The translations under genes were made by a program, and so were the position numbers. Shown here in pieces: positions 23,540 to 34,850 of a DNA stretch of 64,000 nucleotides (position 1 is its first letter; the number at the start of each line of letters is the position of its first letter). Below the pieces are notes generated by a model. That model saw nothing but the letters and a program-made list of their open reading frames with translations, had not been told where the DNA came from and did not search any database. Origin of the DNA: Stenopsyche tienmushanensis (taxonomy: Eukaryota > Arthropoda > Insecta > Trichoptera > Stenopsychidae); the NCBI GenBank assembly GCA_008973525.1, contig WACJ01000355.1, forward strand, positions 186,001 to 250,000, read 5' to 3'.

Positions 23540-23815
23540 AAACAAAGAGAAACCACTTAAAATTAAGCAGTGAATAGGCATGGATCCATACTGCTCCAAG
23601 ACAATGCTCAGCCGCATACATCGCGAATAACCATTTCCATGTTAAATCTTCTGAATTGCAAGATTTTACTATATCCACTTTATTCTTCTACTTAGGATAA
23701 AAATGCCAGAACTTGGGATAATTTATTTCAAGGGTTCCAAGAATTTATTGGTTTTGAAAGTGTGGAATAGTATATTTCTTGCAGCCCAAGATCAATCGAT
23801 TTGATATAATTATGA
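23540..23815 (+). pseudogene. Mariner transposase fossil (M3), C-terminal half
   Basis: The plus strand reads KPLKIK, then VNRHGSILLQDNAQPHTSRI (about 23573-23630), TISMLNLLNCKILLYPLYSS, and after a stop FQGFQEFIGFESVE (about 23730-23769) followed by a degenerate ending. This is the mariner order LVNRxGPILLxDNARPHxxxxT, LxxLxxExLPHPPYSPD, AxxAFxEFI, with the second catalytic Asp kept at 23600. The PYS block has lost the adjoining PDL with the third Asp, so a short internal deletion is likely. The CAQPH-type block is closest to the SETMAR/Hsmar1-like branch by eye. Confidence 0.8.
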
Positions 23816-24059
23816 GAAAATTCGATTAAATCTTACAAAATTTAACATATATTTGTTTATACTCTTGATGATACAGATATAATTATTTCTATTATGCATG
23901 ATCGATAACTAAGATTGTAAGTAAATTAATTAATATTGATGGAAAATTCAATATATATAATCCAATTCGCTTCGGCATTAAATGAAAGAAACTTGAATTG
24001 AACAGCAAAGTGAAGCTTGTGCCGCTATGGTAAAGAAACAAATTTATTCCTCCAGGACA

Positions 24060-24790
24060 ATAAGAAAAAATGAAGCATTGCATAAAGTTTGAGGTTGGTC
24101 CCAATCGTTCTTCCTATATATAAGCCAGGGGGTGGCGCAAAAATGGAAGCCCCCGATTGCAGGTCAAGGGCAATAGCGCATGTCTGCTGTTTCAGCAGCA
24201 CGTGTCCATTGCAGTGGTGATTGCACATACAAAATGAATCATGGGTGCATTAAGATAATTTGGGTGTGGGGGGTGTGGGTGAGGCTATAATTCCCGAGGG
24301 TGAGAAGACCAAAAGGCAGTTAGCAAGCGGCGCTGACAAAAACGGCACTAAATTATTCAGAGATTGTAATTACCGGCAACATATTCATGATGCTACCTTA
24401 CTGCGGACTCCGCCATCTGTACCGCACTCCAATTAAACTACACCATCCAACTAAATACTATTCCGCTCTCATATTTAAACGAATAAACTGCTTTTCAACC
24501 TAAATATCCGATAAACTTGTAATCGGATGCTTTTTGCACCACCTGGCCGCATTCCAACAAAAACGAGAGTATCATAGTTCTTATTGCGCCATTAAAAAGA
24601 CTGTAAATTTCGAGCATCCACATCGACGGCCAAAGCAAATAAATTAACTGCAGGAGGCCTTTGCAAACGTTTTCCCGGTTTTTCGAAATTGCGGCCTGCA
24701 ATATGGGTCAAGTGTGCTTCGATCAAACGCTGCCAGCTAGTTAGAATCAACCATGAAGTCACGTAATAATTAATCGAATGCATGCAAAAT
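24060..24790. other. Mixed-composition island; candidate regulatory sequence
   Basis: Here the sequence is more complex than its surroundings, with a GGGTGTGGGGGGTGTGGGTG run (about 24262-24281) and GCAGGAGGCC/GCGGCCTGCA-type strings. Minus-strand frames of 63-70 codons overlap and are unrecognised. No gene is supported. Confidence 0.2.
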
Positions 24791-25434
24791 TAACTAACGC
24801 AAATAACATGTTAATGGAATAGCAAAAACCGCATATCGTGGTAGCAAAACGATTGTATACGGGAAAGCTTCTAAATTACACTTTTCAAAGGGAAAAAATG
24901 TATGATTCTCAGCAAAATGAGTTTTACATGCAATGAAATAAAAACAGCATTACATAAGCTATATAAAAATTACATGAAAATGCAAATTCTTGGAATATAA
25001 TTCAAGAATTCTGATATAAATGTTTGTTAAATTTTTTACCCAAAAAATACCCAAAATTTTACCTTTACGAATCGAATACTCTTCATTTCTATTCAGATTT
25101 GTCCTAATTTTCTAATGAGACGATCAATAGAATCGGACAAGGCCTCAATTAAAATAATCATAAAATCGTTTATCCCTTAAAACATCTAGAATAAAGACGC
25201 TCTTGTGTCTGAAAGGAAATTTGCCAATCCAATAAAAAGAGGTTTTCAAAAAATATAGGAAATACAAAACAAATAAAAGGTTATCCAAATGCTACGCTTA
25301 CATGTCAGCATTGTATAATATTTACACGTGACGTCTTTTCAAATGATATAAACCATTTTATTTTAGTAGAAGATAGTACAATTTCAACCATAGTAACAAC
25401 GCGTTTACATTATTATTGAATGACGAACGAAAGA

Positions 25435-26030
25435 TTCGTTGTTTTCAAGCAAAATTTTATTTAGCGATGAAGCTCATTTCACAATGGATCGATTCGTCAA
25501 TAAGCAAAATTATCGTATATGAGGCGATGAAAATCTTATTATTAAAAGTTTTATTAAGGAAAAATGTCTACACCCAAAAAAAGTTACTGTTTGGTATGCA
25601 TTTTGGATAAATAGAATCATTAAGCCATATTTCTTCGAAGATCGTGCTGGAAATGCTGTTACAATGAATGCTGAGCGATTCTAATCGATGTCGAGTGACT
25701 TTTAATGGCCACAATTGAATAATATTGTTGTGTCAGATGTCCATTTCTAGGAAGACGGCATCACATGTGATACAACGTGATTTTCTTAATTAACGCTGCA
25801 AATTTTTCTCCCTGTCAATTCCTTTAGAATCCTTGAAAAATTTGAAGGAAAATGGTACACAGTATGAAAGTAGTACTTGGCGTGATGCAGCATTTTTATT
25901 TAACAGGATATTTAAGATATTAAAGACGAAACTTTTTTAATTGTGGAAGGTGTTTTTCCGGAACGCAAAAATGAATTTATGAACCAAAATCTTTTGAGAC
26001 AAATTAAAATTTTTGAATAAAATATACAAC
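25435..26030 (+). pseudogene. Tc1/mariner-superfamily transposase fossil (M4), nonsense-only reading frame
   Basis: From 25451 a single frame reads KILFSDEAHFTMDRFVNKQN, YRI (stop) GDEN, then CLHPKKVTVWYAFWINRIIK, PYFFEDRAGNAVTMNAERF (stop), and later WPQLNNIVVSDVHF (stop) EDGITCDTT. These are the conserved blocks of the insect Tc1/mariner type with SDEAHF, NKQNxRxW, HPxKVTVWCAxW, GPYFFEDxAGxxVTV and WFQQDGATCHTA. The first catalytic Asp is in SDEAHF (25466) and the second in EDG (25754). They lie 96 codons apart and still in frame, so decay in this stretch was by nonsense changes (at least four) without net frameshift. Beyond 25790 only scattered, unconvincing similarity remains, and the third acidic residue is not found. 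It differs from the mariner fossils elsewhere in the window. Confidence 0.9.
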
Positions 26031-26349
26031 GTTCGAGATGCTTTGAAGTTGCCTCCCATTATGAAAGACGCTATTAGCATCACTTCCCGAACCCTTTATC
26101 CATCATTATCCTTCCCTTATTTTTAATTATTTTAACAACCATCGGCTTAAGTAATCATATCTGCTAATCGACAATAATTACTTGACCTTTGACTTACATC
26201 TAAGGGGATTACATAAGATAATTTCATCGAAATAACATTTTCTTCGTCTCTTAAATCATGCAAACATGATATATGCATTGAAAAGATACAATTGCTCAGT
26301 GCATGATTCTTAAATAAAGTAATCACTTGATGGGATGCAAAGAGCATCC

Positions 26350-26960
26350 GCCAACTCAGATTACATTAACTACGCGTGTCCCTGATTTAACACCCGGCAG
26401 ACTTGTAACGTTACTAATCTGGACTCTTGTGTAAATATCTCATAAAATTGTTATCGACAGATCGTCTTCTCCGAGTTCCTAAACCCAAATAATCAAATGA
26501 TCGATCGCCATAAATCGCAGAAGCAGTAATCAAATGAGCATTTATATCGTATAAATATTTATTGCAGGTTCATTGATCACACACCCAATGTTCTGCTGTT
26601 TGCGAAATTCAAATACGGCACAGAAATGTGATATTGTAGAAGTTTTTCTTCGTTCAAATCGTGTTTATATACTATAAAAGATTGCCTCCAAAACTAAAAG
26701 TGCTGAAAACACCTCTATAAATACCATAAACTAAGTCTGGTCGACGTTATTGCGTCGTCGATGAAGTCATTATATGAATGCTCGAAATTCAAACTAATGT
26801 CAGAACCGATTAAGACTACATAGAAAAGCCCTTATATCTGTCAGATAATTAAGCTGTAGACCGTTAAAATAGTGTTTGTTTAATTTCATAAATTGAGTTT
26901 TAAATTCTCAAGAAGAAAAATATAAACAGCCATCGCTGACTTGGCGTATTTTCAACTTAA
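26350..26960. other. Mixed-composition island
   Basis: More even composition with several CpGs, for example around GTCGACGTTATTGCGTCGTCGA (26742-26763). No open frame or domain worth naming. A possible non-coding regulatory island. Confidence 0.2.
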
Positions 26961-27680
26961 CACATTAAATACAGATATTCTTAAGAAATCAGCTAAGTAT
27001 TTTACAACCCTGATAAGAAATACTTTCATATGAATAGCTGTTATTATTGCTTTATTCGACGATAAGTAGTATATTATATTAAATGTAAAAATACGCATCC
27101 CGCATTTGACGTGTTAAGAACAAATTTATCATCAAATTTATTACATCGAATACTATTCAAAATTTTATCCATAAAGATCCTTATCTATTTACATGCGTGA
27201 TATATAAATACAATGTCTAAAATATAGATATGAATATTTTATTATTCCACTAAAAATATATGTTTATATAGTTTGCCTTTGTGTAAATTCAAAAATTGCT
27301 TATCGGCAAAGATCTAATTTTTCTAACGAATACACTTATGTAATATTAGTTTGACATTGTTGGATTGTAAATGTTTTTACAGCAGGAAATATTTCGAGTT
27401 CTTGACGACACAAATGTTCTTGATGAAATCCCCACATTTCTATAAGAGTACTTAAAATACACATCCATTTTAAGTCAATGTTTAGGACAATTAGAACGAT
27501 AATAATATTTTGTTTATGGTAGGAAATAAAAATATTGAAATAATACTTAATATTCGGCTTAGAAGGCAAAACTAGATTTTGATAGTGCATCATACAAAGT
27601 ATATGGATTCAAATTGATTTAATGCATAACTTATTTAAGTGAATAAATAAGCGGTGACTTAAATAAAGTTTATGTGTTGT
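26961..27680. other. AT-rich spacer
   Basis: No supported features. The 85-codon minus-strand frame at 27336-27593 is unrecognised. Confidence 0.4.
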
Positions 27681-28340
27681 GCATCAATCCGCATGAGACG
27701 AATCAAAGGATGAAGTTAATTAATAAGTTTCCAGAGGGAACTGCTGCGATGCCTTATTACATCCCAAAGGATATTTACATATTTCATGGATGATAATTCA
27801 ATTTGCATCGACGATGCAAACGAACCAAAACTGTCTCCTGCTGAAACTGCAATATGAACTTCGACCATGATATTACTTTAAGGAACGTATTAATTCCCCG
27901 TTACGGCATCAGCTTTGGCGCATAATCTATTTGGAGTCCGGACAAAATGAAATATATTCCGATTTGCGAAATTGTGTTTTATTTTGATTTTATAAAGTTG
28001 GCCTCGTTAGGGTTCTGGAATCGTTTAGTCGTCTAATTTGAATGCAAAACTGGCATCATCATTCATGTCGAGGCCACTTGCGCTGCGAACTACTTTCGTA
28101 CTTAAACAGGACAGGAGCTCCCACAGGGAGTTTGTGGTCGGAGAAGTGAAGAGTCCTATTCTCTAGTGAGGATAAAACCAAGTTAGTCCTCACTAAAAGC
28201 ACATTATGTAGAATCTTGAGGAAAAACATCGGCAGGGTCCTTAAGACCGCAAATTCATAGACGCAAATGTATACATACCGAAATCTTGCTCTATTTCGCT
28301 CAAGACACATTGTGTAATCTTGGCATTTCAAACATGCATA
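27681..28340. other. Mixed-composition island
   Basis: A GC-balanced, high-complexity block. The 90-codon minus frame (28059-28331) carries no recognised domain. Possibly regulatory; nothing in the sequence proves it. Confidence 0.2.
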
Positions 28341-28959
28341 TCCAATGTGATAATGAACATTATTTATATGTCAAAACTTGAATTAATAAAACCAACGAAA
28401 TCATATTACATCATAGATTTACTGATGATGTAACAAGATTCATCTCTATTTCTTTTATCGTTGATTTACAATTGATTCAATTTAAGCCAGATTTCTTAGA
28501 TTTGAAAATGTAAATATTTATTGACACAATTCAAATAACCATGCAATAAAAATTCACACAATAAAATTGTTTTTATATAGAAAAATGTCATATAAAAACC
28601 GTATTAATATATATAATATTAACAATGTAGTTAGAAGTATAAATAGAGCCCAAAATGGTTATCGTTCGATTTGGTTGATCGTTTTTGGGGATTAATTGCA
28701 CCTAGGCTACTGCACTTTCAATTCGTATTTTATGCTCTTTTGGTGACTATAATCATCAAGAATAAATTGTAATTTTTAAATTTCAAATTTAACAACCCAA
28801 ATTACAGTGGATCGATTTTCACCGAGTGAAGAATTTATTCGAAATTTAATACTTAATTATTTACCACCACTAAATATATTTGCGATATTTTAAGTGTTCG
28901 CAAATATCAAAATTTCAATCTGGATTTTTTTATTTAAAATTGCCTTGGAAATGAAAGAC

Positions 28960-29330
28960 TGCGTAAGGTGAAAATAATCCAACAACTATTGAAAAAGTAT
29001 TGGCCAATCTCGGATATTCATGATCAAGTGTTCAAAGAAATCTTTAAAAAATCGGAAAGGTGTGGAGAAAAAGAAGATGGGTGCCGCACGATCTAAGCGA
29101 AGAGAACTTGTGCGACCGCATTAATGCATGCTGAAAATGGAATCTGAAACGTCTCAATAACTGAAGAAGATAAATGGGTTCTTTACTCTAATTATGGATG
29201 CAAAAATCAATGGTTATCGAAAAGTCAGGAGCAAAACCGACCCCTAAACCCGACCTGACAACAAAAAACCAGTTTCCACCAAACAGATAAACCTGTTACC
29301 AAATAGTTGTATAGGAAATAACATTTTGCA
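28960..29330 (+). pseudogene. Mariner transposase fossil (M5), N-terminal to first catalytic region
   Basis: From about 29049 one frame reads KIGKVWRKRRWVPHDLSEEN then LCDRINAC (stop) KW, the mariner segment between the helix-turn-helix and catalytic parts (KxGKxxxxxxWVPHxLxxxxxxxR). In the next frame TEEDKWVLYSNYGCKNQWLS (from 29163) covers the DEKW block, with the first catalytic Asp codon at 29169 inside EEDKW. KSQEQNRP and a TTKNQFP-type remnant follow. Upstream, PTTIEKVLANLGYS (about 28980-29020) resembles the second helix-turn-helix. Similarity ends near 29330, before the second Asp. The KNQWLS block is shared with M1 at 4.97 kb. Confidence 0.85.
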
Positions 29331-29679
29331 ATAATATGTTAAAAATAAATTTTAAAAAAAATGAGCATTCATATCTTTCATTTAAAAAACGAAAATCTTC
29401 ATGGGTACATCTTATATGTTCGACATTAGAAACGATATTATATAGGCTCCAGCCATTTTGACACATGAACATATGATACCATCGTCAGTCTGATATTAAA
29501 TACAGAGAAATCTTCGGGGCAATTTGTTGAAAAAAGCAATATATTGAAAAAGTTACAAGCCAGATTGTTTGGGATTGATTCGGAAAGACTTCAATACATC
29601 GGATGGTAGCGTTAGAATTGTTATCACGTACCCAGAAGAAAATTTATTGACCGCTAATGAAAGACTTTCGTTGTTTTAA

Positions 29680-30260
29680 TTGACACAGGTTTAACCCATC
29701 ATTTGATGAATTTCCGATATAAACGGCTCCGTAGATAGCATCTAATGGATACCGTCGTTCATAATAATTACGTGAGAGATTCGTCCGAGCCCCTAGGAAA
29801 ATTTTGAAGCGGAGCTAGTGTTTTGTACGCCGTGCTGTTTTTTAACAGACCATTAGGTCAGAGTCGCTTCATGTTATCGGGACGTCTAGGGACGTGTGTT
29901 TGTGAAATGGACGTAAGCAAACAAATAAAGGAAGAATTGCTCGCCTGAATCGACGTTCGGCAGGTTGTCCGTTCGCCGAAATTGTCTTTCTACAATTCGC
30001 CGTAATATATTTGTGGTATGTTGTAAACAGCTTCTTCGTAGGTAAACATCCGAAGTCAGCTTGTTGTGTGGAGTGTTTGGTAACTAGGCTCGTTTGTGCT
30101 TGCCTCGCAGACTGCAGTCTTTACACGAGTGTTTACAGCGGCACACAGTTTGAACAGCCGTGATTTAATTGGTTTGAGTAACAAGATAAGACCTAAGGAC
30201 ATGGTGGGGGATCAGGATCGTCCCGACGAGATATTTATTACCGGATCTGCTGAATCAATC
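29680..30260. promoter_or_regulatory. CpG-containing GC-balanced block; candidate promoter or 5' untranslated exon
   Basis: About 500 bp have a clear excess of C, G and CpG over the flanks, low repeat content and no long open frame. This is what an insect promoter with a non-coding first exon can look like. TAGGTAAAC near 30041 is a passable splice donor context. No TATA box, initiator or downstream coding exon could be assigned with confidence, and an enhancer is equally possible. Confidence 0.25.
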
Positions 30261-30519
30261 AATTAATTTATGCTTCACACCTCCATTGGTTCTCCTCTTC
30301 CTTCTTGGGATTCAATTAGTTTCAACGTCCATCTACCTGTTTATGATATTTCAAAATAGTTTTATATCAATCTTTCGCGAATGAAAAATATGCATACCAA
30401 GGGATACTCCAAAATATGTTTTAAAAGTAATTATTAACAAGTCAATTTCTATAACATCGATATGATCGCCTTGATTAGTTCTTCCCTACATTATTTTTTA
30501 TGGCTCACACAAGCCTTAT

Positions 30520-30790
30520 AGTAGAACTGCTAGACACCGACAACGTATTCCTCCATTTCCGTCCATCCTGAACCTATTCCCTCCAACTGTCCAGGCCCAG
30601 ATGTGCGATATCTCTGTCAACCTAATTATCCCAGCATAGATGAGATCTTCCGGAGGGTCTTCCACTCAGTCCCGAATTGAAGTCCGCTCGAGAAAATCTA
30701 TATATCTATGTGACAACTATGTTACATGACCTGCCCAACTTTCAGCGTAGATGTCCATGACCTCCTGATTTGACCTCATGGTATCGATCC
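30520..30790 (-). pseudogene. Non-LTR retrotransposon fragment, minus strand (C-terminal region)
   Basis: On the minus strand, ESWAGHVT lies near 30745-30722 and, in shifted frames, GRPSGRSH near 30660-30637, then LGLDSWRE (stop) VQDGRKWRNTL near 30600-30545. The order RWAGHVxRM, GRPRxRW, LGxxxWRxxAxDRxxWR is typical of the segment after the reverse transcriptase in CR1/Jockey/RTE-type elements. It is short and heavily decayed. It is unlike the R1-like fragment at 13.9-15.4 kb, so it is a separate insertion. The clade cannot be settled from this piece. Confidence 0.6.
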
Positions 30791-30892
30791 ATGCTTTAGC
30801 GTCGTAATTTTTCCCATTTATATTTTACAGGTTATTAACGGACATACATTTTGTTATTAAGATTCGGATTTGGTCAAAATTTTCTTGTGGGT

Positions 30893-30965
30893 AGTCCCGC
30901 GGTTAAGTAGATGGACTCATAACTTAATCATCTTGGGTTCGAATCCTACAGGAGGTGTGGCTGGC
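30893..30965 (+). repeat. tRNA-like head of a SINE-type element
   Basis: GTAGTCCCGCGGTTAAGTAG (30893-30912) resembles the D-arm/A-box region of a tRNA, with closest look to tRNA-Ser. GATGGACTCATAA covers an anticodon-arm-like part, and GGGTTCGAATCCTAC (30936-30950) is a canonical B box, with TGGG and CCTA able to pair around TTCGAAT. Acceptor pairing is not convincing, so it is not a tRNA gene. A pol III promoter-like head followed by unrelated sequence is the layout of a SINE. Confidence 0.6.
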
Positions 30966-31059
30966 GACCACATTTTCAAAACATATATTTGCTATGAAAA
31001 ACCATGTAAAAATGGTTGGCAAAAATCCCATTAAAGGGAATGCTAAAAGCGACCACAAA

Positions 31060-31252
31060 AAAAACAAGTTGTTTGTTCGAGAGAGAGAGAGTTCAGAGAC
31101 TGACAGAGACGGAGAGAGTGTATTGCATTTCGAAGATTGTGAATGGGAGATAGATACGGAGAGAGTATCCTGCGTACATCATAAGATTGTAACGTTAACC
31201 CAAATTTATTGACTAATAATGATAACCCAAATTAATCGATTTCAAGCGGTGA
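31060..31252 (+). repeat. Dispersed repeat F1, copy e (plus strand), downstream of the tRNA-like head
   Basis: AGAGACTGACAGAGACGGAG, GAGAGTGTATTGC, ACGGAGAGAGTATCCTGCGT, ACATCATA, TTAACCCAAATTTATTGACT, AATAATGATAACCCAAATTA and ATCGATTTCAAG are colinear with the reverse complements of 46864-47145, 50014-50330 and 61674-62115. A (GA)n run at about 31079-31090 starts the shared part. The copy stops at the AATCGATTTCAAG block, where a perfect foldback begins. It lies about 95 bp after the tRNA-like head, so head and repeat may form one SINE. Confidence 0.75.
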
Positions 31253-31267
31253 TTGAAATCGATTAAT
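31231..31267. repeat. Perfect 15-bp foldback at the end of repeat F1 copy e
   Basis: ATTAATCGATTTCAA (31231-31245) is followed by a 7-nt loop GCGGTGA and then TTGAAATCGATTAAT (31253-31267), its exact reverse complement. The left arm is part of the repeat family consensus; the right arm is an inverted copy of it. Confidence 0.95.
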
Positions 31268-31539
31268 CGAAATCGAATTTAAAATATGTAATTATTAGTT
31301 ATATTATTCATTAACTTCCTGTAGTAGGCATTTTCAGATGTGTTCATCAGTTATATGTCAAAATATTTTAGAATTTGCTTAAATTTTCTATTTTACCTTT
31401 TCTTATAATACGGATTTTCACGGAAATAAGGGGGTTTTTTGCAGTATTTTTATTGCTTCCATTTAACATAATGTTATTTTTGGTGAGAAAAAATATATGA
31501 CTGAATACTTTTCAAAAAGTAATATATATTAGTTTGGCT

Positions 31540-32060
31540 GTGTTAAAACTGGTGCATGCTACGTAAGAGACAACAAACGCTGTTTGTCGATCTACCCCAC
31601 GTAGCACAAAGGAACAGGACCATTCAATTAGACGAAATGTTTTACATTAAGGGAATTAGATGCAGTTCCTCTAATAAAAGCGGAAATCTCGTTCAAATTA
31701 CATGCCTTCCCATTCGTAATAGTAAGTTGGTGCCAAAATAGTGGCATCGTTCCACGGCGGTTGCAAGATAGATCCCACGAGCCCCCTGATCCCGGAATGT
31801 CCGTGTAACTAACAGAGTGACCAGAACAGGAAACCATACGTGAATCCCTTAGGCAAGAGGTTTACAACTGACACGAACACTGCACAACTTCCTGCAAAGT
31901 GCAAAGTGAAACTTGAGAGCTTCGGCCCTGGGGGGATACCACGGGACGACAAAAATCCTTTCAAACTCTGATGTTTATTACAATTTTCTTCACTCTTTAA
32001 ATACGACGTTGCAGGAGAAGCATGTCGCTGACAAATCGTACTTCAAACGTGCTTCCCCGA
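31540..32060. other. Mixed-composition island, CpG-containing
   Basis: The GC-balanced block has frames of 61 codons (plus, 31556-31741), 69 codons (minus, 31628-31837) and the start of a 130-codon plus frame (31913-32305). The last runs into the repeat at 32258 and has no domain, so coding status is doubtful. Direct GCAAAGTGCAAAGTG repetition occurs near 31895. A possible regulatory region. Confidence 0.2.
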
Positions 32061-32257
32061 GGTTTTTCAAATTTGTCGTGTATGTAGAATATCATAAAAA
32101 AATTTGTATAGTCTTCCTAGAGGTTATTCTAAATACAGATGAAGAATGGTTCTTTAGTAAAATTGAATGCCATCGAATGCAAAACAGACACGAGATACTT
32201 GAACAAAATTATGCGATTGCTTTATATTTGGCAGACGAGTCCCTATTAATCATTTTA

Positions 32258-32340
32258 ATGATACTGGCAGCATCCCAAAACATAATAATAGTGAACCTAA
32301 ATTAACAGCAACTTTCCTAAAAATGATTTGGAATGGAAAG
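32258..32340 (+). repeat. Short dispersed repeat F5, copy 1
   Basis: ACTGGCAG, CCCAAAACATAATAATAGTG, AACCTAAA, AACAGCAACTTT and GGAATG blocks are colinear with 45007-45088. In one frame both read a TGSI-(P/T)K-x-NN segment, weakly like the end of a transposase helix-turn-helix, so the repeat may derive from a Tc1/mariner N-terminal region. Confidence 0.5.
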
Positions 32341-33460
32341 GTTCTAAAGAATAATGTGTCATCGAATGACATTTGATAATTTGTCAATAAAATAATCAAC
32401 AATGCTTCATAAGTAACAATGTGTATTTACATACAATTTGTTTGGAACAGAGAGTAACCGTGAAAATACAAGGACGCATTCAGATCATAAATGATCCATA
32501 AGTGATGTTTTCAGCTTGTGAAATCGCAACTCCAGGGAATGAAAGCTTATTTCATTCTTTGAATATTAATCGAAATCAAAACGTTTTATATCTACAAAAA
32601 AAGTTGTAAATTATTCAGAATACTCTGTGTTTTTAAATGGATATTTAAGCATTTTTTAATATCAATTAAAATATAGCAATTATATTATCGCGTTTGCAGA
32701 TACGTCGTTTGCACGAAAGCTTGAACAATCGAAAAGCATTCCTTGCTGGACATAAAATGCCATTTTGCCATAATTGAAGCATATTTGTTCCTCTAATTAC
32801 TTTGGATAAATCTGCAGTGAGACAGTGCTAAATATGGATATCATTAAGGGGGTGAAACAATATCGCAGACCATTTCAACGGTCCTTAATTAATATCCTAA
32901 TGATAATTAAATTAATTTTTACATTTATCTATCAAATTTGGCGATGGAGAATGATGGCATGTAGGTGTGTGGCATGTTGGTCACGCAATTTTAAATTAAT
33001 TTGATTATATGTAAATGTCTATGTAAAAGATCCCCAATGGGCTATATATCTTCAGTCTTCTCGTTAGATTGTTAACACATTCCCGTCGGGTTACGTACGT
33101 CTTTCGAGTACTATTAGTAAACGCGAGAGATGCACTCATGCATCTTTAGCTATATGATTTATTGGCTCTAAGGAAAGGGTTTCATGTTATAATCGCAAAT
33201 ATTCCCCGCGTCAGACAATTAAGTCATGGTATGTTTACTAATCCTTCATGTTTCATTATTAAGTTTATCATAGTAATTTTAATGTTATTATCCTTAAAAA
33301 TTATCTGTATTTATATTAATTTTGAGCTAATCAATTCGACGTAAAATTCAATGTTTTTTTTTTAATTTAAGCAGATGCTCTATCCATGACACAATTCATC
33401 CAAGTAGTAGAGATAAATTCTTTATTTGCTATAAGCTACTGAGTCAGTTCCAAAAAAAAA
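32341..33460. other. Spacer, AT-rich with short mixed stretches
   Basis: No gene, transposon or repeat recognised. The part at about 33050-33140 is less AT-rich. Confidence 0.4.
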
Positions 33461-33469
33461 TCTCGCCGA

Positions 33470-34010
33470 ATAACAGCGAACCTGGGTGTTGTTTACAAGA
33501 ATTCATTTATCTACTCCTCATCCCAGGTTTCGATATATATATTCACCACCTCGGGAAGGCCATGTATGAAGAAGGCCAACTTTGTGCGTAACTCCTTTTT
33601 TATATCAGAATACTATCCAAAAATAGTATCCAGTATTGCTTCCGCTCTGAAAAGCTGGTCATGTCAAAGACGATCACCGATGATATTTATAGCTTTGCAA
33701 AATTTTATTTTGAGGCGAAAGTTCAGTCCCAAATGACAGATATGATAAAAGTTTTTTTTCCACCCGACAAACTAATAATAGAGCCGGCGCCTCTGAAAAT
33801 ACATCCCGGTCAGCTTGTTTTCTTTTGAAAAGATAATATTAAAAACCAGCCGAGCCCTCATAATTTTTCATATTAATATATTTAAGTCTTAATGAGAACC
33901 TTTTGAGGGCTCATCCCACGGAGCTGGAGACCCCGGCCCGCCCACGCAGTCCTTTCAGACGAGCCCTAATATAATGATCATCTTGTCTTTTCATGTCAAA
34001 GCGTCAATAT
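33470..34010. other. Mixed-composition island
   Basis: Includes a GC-rich string near 33920-33965 with GGAGCTGGAGACC and CCCGCCCACGCAG in otherwise AT-rich DNA. No open frame or family match. Candidate regulatory sequence only. Confidence 0.2.
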
Positions 34011-34801
34011 AGCTTTTGAAAATGATCTCGCTTTCAAAAGTAAAAAACTATTTTTGGTCGCGATACCTTCGTCGCAATTTATACATGAATAATTTGTATG
34101 CAACATGTGTAAGGGTTAAATTATGCTTAACTGTTAATAGCAAACACCTGTCACGACAAATGGCAGCTATAATGGTTTCAGTTACGAGCCAGTTGCATTG
34201 TTATTACCATGTTTTAAAAACTCTTTGTTATTCAACATGTAACATTTCAATGTCCCTATAGAATATATTCCAGAGTCCTCGCTGCTTATTCGTCGATAAA
34301 TGAGCGTGCCAATTTTCCCCATAAAACATGTTTTTTGTTGTTGTTGAAACTGAAAGTTCAAGGCTTTCACTTGATTCATTGTGTTTTGAGATAAATATAG
34401 ACATAATGATACTTCATATTAGGAAATTCAGGTAAAACAGGACTTATATTTAACGATGACGATGAAAGTTACACGAGGCAAATACATCTTATTCTAAATA
34501 TATGAAGTCACAATATATTTTTTGTAGAATTTATTCTATTCAATTTCGAGAGGATTTTTTCAAACTGTAGCTCCCTGATTAAATTTTTTTGTTCATTTCA
34601 AGAGTCATGTGGCATTCTGAATGCTTTTTCATGATGAAAATGATATTAGTAACACGTTGGGAGTCGCTGATCCTTACTTTAATTACACAATAATGAAAAT
34701 GCACTCGGCAAGCTTTATTCAGTATTCAACCGTTATGCATTTGAAATTACGTACATTATCAACATAAAGTAGATTAAGTGCAACGAGTGAGCACTTGTTT
34801 T

Positions 34802-34850
34802 GAATTCGTATTCTAAAGGATTATTCATTCAAAATAATGAATACAAATTC
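34802..34850. repeat. Imperfect inverted repeat
   Basis: GAATTCGTATTC (34802-34813) and GAATACAAATTC (34839-34850) are inverted complements with one mismatch in 12. A competing inner stem pairs ATTCATT (34823-34829) with AATGAAT (34836-34842). It lies in a mixed-composition stretch (about 34600-35110) without coding evidence. Confidence 0.7.

Noticed and set aside
30893..30965. Functional tRNA gene
   Set aside because: A-box-like and B-box sequences are present but acceptor and anticodon stems do not pair properly; a SINE-type head fits better.
31913..32305. 130-codon plus-strand open frame
   Set aside because: No recognised domain, and its end runs into short repeat F5, where the frame differs from the repeat's possible coding frame.
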